NCBI RefSeq assembly: GCF_964355755.1
Contig: NC_092671.1
Location: forward strand, 2,925,001-2,987,000
Length of the DNA stretch: 62,000 nt
DNA from: Antedon mediterranea
Lineage: Eukaryota > Echinodermata > Crinoidea > Comatulida > Antedonidae
Direction of reading: 5' to 3'
Part shown: positions 22,200 to 32,300 of the stretch, in pieces
Position numbering within the stretch: the stretch's first letter is position 1
How the letters are laid out: each line of letters opens with the position of its first letter
Notes under the pieces: generated by a model
The model's database searches: none
What the model was told of the DNA's origin: nothing
The model's input: the letters and a program-made list of their open reading frames with translations, nothing else
Position numbers and translations under genes: made by a program

Positions 22200-24550
22200 A
22201 TTATTTTTTATTTGAACAATATTTTATGAGGGTGGTCCATCCAGCATCCGCTGATCATTAGGGACCCTCAAGCAAACAGAAAATACAAAATAAACTATAA
22301 AAACACAAAATTAACAAAGATATAAAAAATAGCTATATAAATATATATAAAAAAATACAGAATGCCAACAATGAAAGAAGGAAAAAAAGAAAAAAAATCA
22401 GAGAGAGAAAAACAGGTGTTTTTTCAAAAGAGATTTAAAGGAGAAGAAATTGTAAGAGTTACGAATGCTTAAAGGTAGAGAATTAAAGAAAGAAGGAGCA
22501 TTGAAACTAAAAGAAAGTTTAAAGATTTCAAGGTAAGGACGAGGGATAAGAAGATCTCCTTTAGTAATTTGCCTAGTGTTCATACGGCCGTTGGAAGTTA
22601 CTTTAGTTAAAAGCTGACAGATAGTAAGAGGAGCAGTGTGATGTAGAGCTTTGAAAGATAGACATGCAAGCTGAAAGAGGTATCGTTCATAGAAGGGGAG
22701 AGTCTTAGCACTGGAAAAGTGATGAGGAGAGAGATGTGTAGTGGGAGATAGATCGAGTAGTAGACGGATAGCTTTATTCTGGATTTTTTGAAGTTTAGTG
22801 GTAGAAGAAGGTTTAGAACCCCAGACAGAGCAGCAGTAGTCAAGTCTAGAAAGGAAAAGTGAATTGTACAGAAGATGAAGAGAAGATTTGTTTGTAAATT
22901 TAGAGGTACGTTTGAGTAAGTAGATAATAGAATTGAGTTTTTTACAGAGGGAAAATATGTGAGATTTCCAGGTTAGAGTATTGTCAATTATGATTCCAAG
23001 GTGTTTATGAGAAGTAACAGATTGAATTGGAGAATCATTAAGAGTAAGGGTGATAGAGTTAGATTTAAGTTTTTGAGAAGAGCCAATGAGCATAGATTTA
23101 GTTTTTGAGATATTGAGTGTTAGTCTGTTAGATTTTAGCCAGGTAGAGAGATGAATTAGAGCATTATTAAGATTCTGTTCCATAAGTTTAGAAGAAGAGT
23201 TAGAATAGTAGATGATGACGTCAGCATACATGTCAACATGTAGATTAGAGTTAAGAGAGATTAGAGAAGATGAAAGGTCGTTAATGTAGATGGAAAAGAG
23301 AAGAGGACCAAGAGTGGAGCCTTGAGGAACTCCAGTAGAAAGAAAACCAGAGGAAGAAAGAGTTTTTTCAAAAAGAACTTTTTGAGAGCGATTAGAAAGA
23401 TAAGATCGGAGCCAAGAGATAGTTGAAGGAGAAAATCCATAGTAGAGTAATTTAGCAAGAAGAATATTATGGTCAATAGTGTCGAAAGCTTTTTTGAGAT
23501 CGATAAAGATTGTGCCAGTAAGTTTCTTATTATTGATATTGTGAAGCCAGTTATCATATGTGTTGGTAAGAGCAGTAAGAGTAGAATGTTGGGGACGAAA
23601 TCCAGATTGAGAAGTAGATATTAAGTTATTAGAGTCAAGGTAAGAATAGATTTGTTGGGAAATAGATTTTTCAATAATTTTGGAGCAAAGGGGAAGGATA
23701 GAGATAGGCCGGTAGTTGTTAAGGTCATTTCTTTTGTCTGATTTAAAGATAGGAATAACTTTAGACGTTTTCCAGGCAGAGGGAAAGCAATTAGAATTGA
23801 TAGAGAGATTAAAGTAAGTAAGTAAGATGAGGAACAATAATAGTAGAAGCAGCTTTAAGAAAATTACCATCAATTAAATCAGGTCCGGTAGAAGTATTGG
23901 GATTGATGGATGTTAATTCAGTTTGGACAAAGTCTTCATCGATGCAGCTCAGAGAAAAGAAAGAGTTGCAAAAAAAAAGACAGATAAGAAGACGGGTCAG
24001 GACAATTAGAGGCGTCAATAAGAGAAGAAAGCTTAACAGCATTGTTAGTGAAGAAAGAGTTGAAAGAGTCGGCAATAATTAAATGATCAGAGATTTCTGA
24101 GCCATTAATTGAAAAAGACGGAGGGAAGGTATTAGATTTAGAAGGAAGAAGATTTTTCAGGCCATTCCAGATTTTTTTAGTATTACCTTTGTTGTTATTT
24201 AAGAAAGACATATAGTAAATTGCTTTAGCATCTCGCCATAGTTTAGTTACAGAATTTCTAATTTTACGGTAGTTTTTAAAGTCAATATCGTTTTTGGTTT
24301 TATAAGCTTTGACTTTTAAAGCATCTCTTTGGTGAAACATATAAAAAATGTCATGTCTATTATTGAGCCATTTTGGCAATGTCATTTTAAAACGTCTAGT
24401 GACATAAGGGGTAAACTTGTTGCAAATATGTGAGAATTTGGAGGTCCAAAACGTGAGTGCAGCATCGACATTCGTTAAGTTGTAGAGATCTTGCCAATTC
24501 TGGTGTTGAAGCTCATTTAAAGTTTCTGATATCCTCACAATTGTCAACAC
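22200..24550 (-). pseudogene. CR1/L2-like LINE, frameshifted
   Basis: The main frame (22398-23873) encodes most of a non-LTR reverse transcriptase: NNYRPISILPLCSKIIEK, SGFRPQHST, FIDLKKAFDTIDHNIL, GVPQGSTLGPLLFSIYINDL, then MYADVIIYYS where the catalytic YADD should be. The thumb and C-terminus follow (SLPLSIRNSYNFFSFKSLLK). Upstream pieces in two other frames (23809-24075 and 23936-24550) hold the linker before the polymerase, so at least two frameshifts are present. The endonuclease domain is missing. The 3' tail (22200-22398 on this strand) contains GGGTCCCTAATGATCAGC. YADV would abolish polymerase activity: the copy is dead. Confidence 0.88.
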
Positions 24551-24559
24551 GACATTAAG

Positions 24560-24968
24560 GTTTAAACCAATTATATCGTGAAAGGCTTTTTTCTAATATA
24601 CATGTATAATGTGTATATATTTTTTTCATTTACCGATGTCGGTACTTATTTCATTTATATCATGAAAATATAGAAATATAATTTTAAATAATTTTGATAA
24701 AGAAGATAGTTAGTTATGTTATTATACTGTAATTTTTATCCTCAATTATATAATTATATACTCTAGGTTTATTTTTATTTTTTTTGTAATGTGTTTTGTT
24801 TGTGGGTCCCTGTGAGACAAGTTTTAAACTTCTAGAAGGGATCCATGATAATACTGACTACCAATTACTGCTTTATCTATGTTCACTTTAATATCTTTTT
24901 TCTATTTTGTATATGTTCATTCATTATTATCTGAATAAATGTTATCTGAATCTGAATCTGAATCTGAA
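24560..24968 (+). mobile_element. LINE 3' end with (ATCTGA)n tail
   Basis: A plus-strand segment with gggtccctgtgagacaag and agggatccatgata ends in ataaatgttatctgaatctgaatctgaatctgaa. Short 6-bp tandem tails of this type mark the 3' ends of CR1/L2-like LINEs. It lies back-to-back with the minus-strand LINE, so two insertions meet near 24555. Confidence 0.65.
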
Positions 24969-25111
24969 CATTTTCTTAGACGGTGTCAATAACACAATAT
25001 TGTATATTATACAAGTAAAAAACACCATTTTGTATGTTTGGTGGCCGTTCGGAGCACGTCATACGCCTACATAAGTCAATAGGTTGGAAATAAGTGGTGT
25101 GTAGGCCTATG

Positions 25112-25218
25112 CTAAACGCAACGCAAGTGAGTTGACCAATGACAATCGACATTTCGAATAATCAATCGCGTGTGATTGGTCAAATTACTTGCGTTGCGTT
25201 CTAGTGGGAACAAAGTTT
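25112..25218. mobile_element. CCAAT-rich inverted-repeat MITE, partial
   Basis: acgcaacgcaagtgagttgaccaatgac faces attggtcaaattacttgcgttgcgtt, and the right end is ctagtgggaacaaag. This belongs to the family clustered at 36 kb. The left terminus is missing. Confidence 0.75.
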
Positions 25219-25425
25219 TAACCAACGTACGCCAGCTTATCCCTCAAATATACGTACGTTGGAGAAATATGTTGGAGAAATACGTCAAGTGATGGTCAAC
25301 ATAGTGAGCGAGTGAGGCCAGGGAAAGACCACTATAAACAAACAAGTGGAACTTAAATGTGTATAATGCGAATGAATAGGAGACAATGTGACACAAAGTT
25401 GCCACCAAATACTTTTACGTTTACA

Positions 25426-25782
25426 ACGAGTCATATGGCCGAGCGGTTAAGGCAGGGGTGCCGTTTACCGTATCTAAAGAGCCAACAACAACATCGGCAA
25501 GGGTTCGAGGCCGACTCGCTCCTAGTTCTGGTGGTTGAACAAGTCTTCTCGGATAAGGACTATAAACCGTAGGTCCAGTGTACACAGTTATAACCTGTGT
25601 GTACTTTAAAGAACCCAGTTCATTATTCGAAAAAGAGTAGGGGGTTACCCCGGTGAACTGGTTCACACAATAGCCCCTGTATCAGGGGGATTACCACCTA
25701 TCTGATAGGACAGTGATTAATTCACTATTGGTAATCCTTGGCCACATTGCCTAAAGACATAAAATAAATAAATAAAATAAAA
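25426..25782 (+). mobile_element. tRNA-derived SINE
   Basis: The head (25427-25525) carries an A box, atggccgagcggttaaggc, and a B box, gggttcgaggcc, as in Leu/Ser-type tRNAs. The body includes tctcggataaggactataaaccgtaggtcc and ttaaagaaccc, which look like a conserved invertebrate SINE core shared with the copy at 30.1 kb. The element ends in an (AAATA)n tail. Structure and length fit a full-length SINE transcribed by RNA polymerase III. Confidence 0.85.
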
Positions 25783-26510
25783 CATTATAAATACTAATAA
25801 ATATTAATTTGAGCCTTTCATTCTCGTTAATTAATTCAATCACTAGGCCCACAACACCGTTTGATAGGCCTAGCTTTATAAACATACCGTACCTTATTCC
25901 TCTATTCATCTTGGTGGTAATCGATTGCTTGGTAGCGGCATTTATAGTTGCGGTTTTTGTAATCTGGTCATTAACAAATATTTTCTCTAAATACTTAATT
26001 AAATGTCGTCACGCTCTATGATCTTGATAAATGTTTGTCCTTTTGTGATTGATATCTGGGCTTTCACAAAATACTGTGCTCCGATTGGTCGCTGTGATGA
26101 TGAGTATGAGTGACGTATGTGATAAGTTTAAGATAGCAATCAACCAACATCAATCAACAATTATGCCAAATGAATTTTTTATTCAATATCGTATTTATTG
26201 TGAATTCTTACCTCTTAAACATAGTGTTTGTTTACTCAGACGTTTTAACAATATTACCAAAATTGCTTCAAAATCACAACAAAAACTTATTCAAAACTTC
26301 AATATTAAAATATATTAATCAAGCATAACGGTATGCTAAATTGTACCATACATGTAAATGGGGTACCCTCGTGGGTTTAAAACGATACATTTGTTATTGG
26401 ATAATGTGTTAGCATGTGCTACAGTAAACACAATAAACAATACACGTAATGACAACAGATAGAGGGGTGGGGCGTGACGCGACAAAATGTTCAAAGCGTA
26501 CTGTCAAGTA
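25783..26510. other. Non-coding DNA
   Basis: No gene recognised. Open frames at 25809-26021 and 26049-26318 show no family features or splice logic. Confidence 0.45.
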
Positions 26511-26713
26511 AAGCGTGGTCCCCACTAGGACGTAACGCAATGACGTATAAAGTGCTGTATTGCGTAATCACAAGTGGGAACCGACGACGCAACAGTGCTG
26601 CAAACAACGCAGGTTTGATTTCACGCAGGCGGAGGCAAACACAATATTAGAAGGGCATTTTCTTACGTTGCGTAGGTTGCGTTACGTTGCGTCGCTAGTG
26701 GGAACCAAGCTTT
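26511..26713. mobile_element. CCAAT/ACGT-rich MITE family, copy
   Basis: The ends agcgtggtccccactaggacgtaacgcaa and ttgcgttacgttgcgtcgctagtgggaaccaagctt are inverted. It is about 200 bp long with no coding capacity. Confidence 0.85.
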
Positions 26714-26899
26714 AGAGAAACATGTTTTGTCGTATGTGCTATCGTCGTCAGATAAAATCAGATTTCGTCTCTGTCCTGTTTCTGTGTCAAGCGTATTTCA
26801 TCTGAAGATTAAGTACCGTAAAATATATAATGTCGAGAAAGGTAGGTACTGTCGAATACATGTTTATCTTAATAGTGTGGATGCAAAGGTTGCATGTCT

Positions 26900-27043
26900 A
26901 AAGCTTGGTACCTTTTTAGGCACCGCAAGTCATTCGACCAATCACGACGCCAGGGATCATCCGAACTGTCGCTTTTGATTGGTCAACTCACTTTCGTTTT
27001 GCCTATGCGCCGTTTTGTTACGTTCAAGTGGGGAACCAAGCTT
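26900..27043. mobile_element. CCAAT-rich MITE family, diverged copy
   Basis: Bounded by aaagcttggtacc and ggggaaccaagctt. The interior has inverted CCAAT boxes (gaccaatcacgacg and gattggtcaactcac). Confidence 0.75.
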
Positions 27044-28992
27044 AAGAATACGGTAACAAATAGCACATTATAATTTTAATAATTTTATATTTAAAACTGG
27101 TACAATAAAGCATACTGCTTTTGCAACGGGAGTAATTGTTAGGATTAACTAGAATTGCCGCAATCTGTATTATTGTCTCTTTTTAAATATTAGTCCACCA
27201 GTCGGTGTTTCGATTTTTATCTGAAACTGAGCTTAATTATTATACGCATCAAACGCCATATGTGCCAAAATATTTATCTTTTTACGGTCAAGAACCTAGA
27301 CTAGTTTATAACTTGTAACCGCCCACAATTGTTAGTGACACCAAGGTGACAATAATATACGATTTAAAGGCATCAGCAATTATCCACCGTATATCCACCA
27401 ACCTCGTTTGCAGTTTCTTTCTTCCTTTTCTGGGGAGTCACCATATATGCTGATATCAGATTTGAACTACCTAACTACTGAAAAAATAGGATAGATGATA
27501 GATATAGGTTTTATAGCAACATTTTGCAAATTTTACGTTTTTAAAACAGCGCCACCAACGAAAGACACAAACAAAACTTACACAACGGACGGAAAGAAGA
27601 TTGTACAATAATAATTATGCTGTATTATTCATAGGCAGACATTGTGTACGGTAATATGGATATAGAAAATTATGTACCCACGATTTTGAAATTAATCCGG
27701 GGATCTCAATAATATAAGCCTCCTTCGATATAATCATATGAATAAATATGCACTGCTAATAATATATTAATCTGTACTATTCTGACTCAGAACAGGAAAT
27801 TTACTTTATCAAAGCTCTATAAAATTTTGCATTGAATTTCATTCCGAATTATTGTAGATGTTTGTAGACAAATGTATGGATCTAATTAGCGTATTAATAG
27901 AATTTAGTTTCTCGGACACCGGTAGGTCTATTAAGAGGTGTCGACGATAGCTTAGTTCCCGCAATGCAGACATGCGCAACGCAATTAAGTTGAGCTATGT
28001 GATTGCCATACCTATTCAAGATGAAACATGGCGACAAAATAACAAATCATTAATTTAGTGTTTGAAATGCGTCACCGAATGTAATAAATGCGTCACCGAA
28101 TGTAATATAAATATATGTATTTTCTGTTCTGTGTATATAAATGTGTATCTGTATAAATACCGCCATATTCTGAGAAAAATGACAATTTACATTCATAACG
28201 CGTCACCGGTGTGTCACATTTTGTTTGATGACGCATTATCGGCATGGGCTATTCCCATTGATGACGTTTAACATTCTTGTCTTACCGTCGTCATTAGTTT
28301 GGTTATGCATTGCCTATAATACGTTACACCATATCAAATACATATTCAAAAAATATCCTAGGTAAATATTTCAATACTAAAATATGTATAAACATAATAT
28401 GTATAATAACACGTTAAAATGGATATCAGATGTGACTAACTGTTGCCTTGTAAAATATCCAGAATCTGAAAGCAAACAAAAAAGATGAGAATTTTAGACA
28501 ATATATCGTCTTAGCAATTGTCAATTGTGGTGGAAAATTAATCCCTCATGAATGATGCATTAATCCGCCATGCATGATGATGGATTAGCGTATTAGGCTT
28601 TGTGACGCTTAAGCTTTACCTTAGTTAAAATACAATCAAGATAACAAATATTCATATTAATACACTCGGACAAATCCCCCCACCCTCTCTTCTCACCATC
28701 TCCTCCCCACAAATAAATACACGTTCTTTTCTTTATCGGAGTTATTATACTGTACAGACATCCGACACCCGTGTTGTAATCCGGTGGATTCTATCGATTG
28801 GATGTTTTTATCAGAGTTACATCGATTACCGGTGTAGTACATCGGAGTTATTTCAGAGGTTATATCAGAGTTAATGACACGTACGGAGGTATAATGATCA
28901 CACGAGCACTTATCGGTTTTAATTGATACGATTTTGATCAGCTCAAACCGTATTCTATGCATGATTAAATATAGTGCGTGTGAACATAGCTA
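27044..28992. other. Non-coding DNA below the peptide gene
   Basis: No gene recognised. 27950-28010 holds a worn MITE end. 28051-28107 contains a tandem gcgtcaccgaatgtaat repeat. The 89-codon frame at 28693-28962 starts 161 bp beyond the peptide-gene stop and includes several repeats of an aactcxgat motif. It may be 3' UTR. Confidence 0.45.
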
Positions 28993-29081
28993 ATGCTTGT
29001 TTCCCACTAAGACGCAACACAAAGTCAACACAAGTAATTTGATCTTCTCATATTGAATCCTAGTGTGAAACAAGCTTTAGA
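28993..29081. mobile_element. Short CCAAT-family MITE relic
   Basis: The ends aatgcttgtttcccactaagacgcaac and cctagtgtgaaacaagctttag are inverted and match the family termini. Confidence 0.65.
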
Positions 29082-29122
29082 CCCCATGGTCTAGCAATCA
29101 GACGTTTCATTTCATAAATCAA

Positions 29123-29344
29123 TCAATTCACCTCTCTAACCACGGCTTCGTCCTGCTGGTCAAATTGGTTGCCATTTATATTCCTATCTTGTGCCGATTT
29201 CTGCCCAGTCGCATGGCCGATGGCATACGCCGACTCACTGACGTCATTCGCTGTTTCATATTCTCGTTTCGTATTTTCTATATCTGCAGAAATTTGTCGA
29301 TTAACTAGAGGTTGCTGCCAATCTGGAAAATATTGAGTTCTTCC
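29123..29344 (-). CDS. Peptide precursor exon 4 (acidic C-terminal region)
   Basis: Acceptor TTTTTCAACAG. It encodes 73 residues starting GRTQYFPDWQQPLVNRQ, polar and rich in Gln, Asn, Asp and Glu, ending VVREVN and TGA at 29123-29125. It includes one more KR (100-101). A donor-like GAG|GTGAAT overlaps the last codons, so an alternative splice cannot be ruled out. Confidence 0.68.
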   Translation of the reverse strand, partial: GRTQYFPDWQQPLVNRQISADIENTKREYETANDVSESAYAIGHATGQKSAQDRNINGNQFDQQDEAVVREVN

Positions 29345-32300
29345 CTGTTGAAAAAAATAGATCAATCGTTGTTAATTATTTGACATTGTCGATCAATAAT
29401 TATTAATATATTTAATCGATAAATTATTAATAAATCGATTGAAGTCATTGATAGAAATAAATAGGCGTGGATTATCCAGTAGTAATCAATGAATCATTGA
29501 CAATAATTGATAGACAATAAGTCAATATTTACCAATCATTAATTGATTAATCGATCGATCAATCAATCAATCAATGATCAATTGATAAATCAGTGAATCA
29601 ATCACTAATCGATAATAAATCAACAACAATTAATACAACAGTGTAAAGTGTTGAAATATACATACCAACGCTAAACGCTTTTCAATCGATCTATCTGTCA
29701 ATAAATCAGAGTCATACGAACGTTTTCCTAAAATGTACAAATTAACGTGTGATGACAATCAGTTATAATTAAACATTTATCAACATTAGAAACCATTGTA
29801 ATCTCGGGATCCTCGTCAACTATTCTTAAACACTGTCACTTTTTGTGTCACCTCCTTTCATTTCTGAACATCACAAATATAATCGCTTTCATTTCATTTT
29901 TTGCAGTTACTCCCTCTTTTTCACCCCTAATTATCTCTACTCACCGTTATTATATGGACAATGATTTTTACAGTAGCTTGTGGTTCTTCTTAATGCTGTA
30001 CACTTGTCAAAGCACCCTCTCTTTGGCATTTCTGTATTGAAATAATTGCATGACAATTGTGAATAACTTTGAATTATATATAGCAAGTACGAAATTGAAA
30101 TCTTATATGTTTATTCGTCCTCAAGATTAACTGGAAACTGAGGACTGAGGGATTAGGCCCTCCACAGACCCACGGCAGGCAGCAATGTAGCGCATTGTCG
30201 AATAGTGTACCATTAACGTGCATTATGCACACAGGACCAACGGCTTTACATCCCATCCGAAGGACGAGGCAATGAGAGTAAAGCATCTTGCCTAAAGACA
30301 GATAGGCTCGAACCCATGCCTAGCTATCACATACTAGTCCGATATTATCATTACACCAGGTCATCACTCTCTGTTATATATAATACAGCAGCACCCACCG
30401 CTATTCCCAGACAATCTCCCTTCCAGAACGCAACCAGGCTCAACGTTGCTTAATTTCGGAGAACCGGTGTTTGGCCGTATATTTAAAAGCCATTGGGGCG
30501 CAAAATTAAAATTATGATATGATATGTTCTTAATAAAAAATATTATATTTAATATAAAAACACATCCGTTAAGTAAAAATAAATATAGAATTTACCACCA
30601 ATAAACGAGCACTCATCTTGACATTGGCTGAATATCTTGCCGTTATTAATGCAATTTGATATACAACTTCGTTTAAATACACCTATAAAAAGATCATATT
30701 TAATGATTAGGAGATACATTAGGCCTATACTAGTCCGACTGGCCTACGGGGAGACATTTCTCATGGGTCAGTCGGAGTAGGCCTAGTGTGGAGCTAATCT
30801 ATACAGTTTTTAGCTAACGCCCTCTATATTCCAATAACATAAAACTTTACAAAAAACATGTTCATGAAGTCTTTCCATGTTTATTTACATTGCTACTTTA
30901 CCATGTACAATGAAATGTGTCATGGGCACCTTAAATTCCTGTCTCCGCACATAAAACAATTTTTTAGCTAGGATATGTTAACCTTTTGTTTTTGTTATCT
31001 TCTATATTGTTGTGAAACAATAAATTGAATGAATAAGTAATAATATAATAAATCGTCAGTCATGTAGTCTTATTACTTATGGTTGTCATGATTAAAAAAA
31101 TATATGATCATGTAAAGAAAAATTAGAGAAACGTGGGTGATCCACAAAAGATGAAAAAGCTAATAAAATCTCTTTCTCTTTTTCACCCCTAATTAGCTCT
31201 ACTCGTCGATATATAGGCAATGATTTGTTGTAGTTTATGGGTTTTGATTTTGTACGCGTGTCAAAGCAACCTCTAACCAGGGAAGAGTTAAATTAACGTG
31301 CATTAAAAGAGTTAGTAATTTAACTCTTCCCTGCTCTAACTTTGAATTGTATAGCAAGTAAGAAATTTAAATGTTATATGTTTATTCGTCCTCAAGCTTA
31401 ACTGGAAACTGAGGACATTCCGAGTAGGCCCTCCACGGACCCACGGCAGGCAGCAGTGTAGTGCATTATCGAATAGTGTACCAAGTTGGTGCACTATGCA
31501 ACCGCTTTACATCCCATTCGAAGGACGAGGCAATGAGAGTAAACCAACTTGAATAATTAATATAATAAATCGTGTAGAAAGAAACTTGTGTAGTAAATCA
31601 GATAACAATTGTGTATAATCGGGATCAAGACAATAAGCTTCATCATTGTTTGTTATAATGCATGTTTAATATATGTGGGTAATAGACCGATAGAGTAATA
31701 TAACACCTTTATACGAACAGTGTTGATATACTAATATAATAATTGATATCATCACCGACGGAATAAAGCTTAGCTTGTATCAATTTCATAAAGTCACTTA
31801 ACGTGCCCACGTTCATTAATCTAAATTAAGCTGTTACGATTCTAATTAATATTGTAGCATATTATTAATATGTTGTTAATCTAAAAGTAACTCCAGTTTT
31901 ACAGCAAGTATATTCTAATCGGACTCTGGTCAGTTTTAAATGGACACGCCATTCCCAACGTCTCTTATTTAGAAAAAAACAAAAGTACATTTTCGCTGGT
32001 TTAGTGATGATGGGTTTCCCGTGGAAAAGGGATTAACTCAAGATTTTTCGTACATTAATTATTGTAACAAGATTCCTTTAGCATCTGTAAATCCCACACA
32101 CTTAACAGTTTCCTGTTAAATGAATACGGTACGGTAAGATTAAAAAATATTTAAAATTGTAAATTGACCCGTCAAAATATTGATGGTTTCTCTGGAGGTG
32201 GGGATAAGGAGAGGTGTCAGAGTTGTGGAACATTTGGAAAGTAAGACGAATGGAAGAAAAAATGGCATCTAATCAACAAAGGGAAGATATCTTGTTTTAA

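Noticed and set aside
28693-28962. 89-codon frame just beyond the peptide-gene stop
   Set aside because: No family features; short repeated motifs and its position fit 3' UTR or flank better than a gene.
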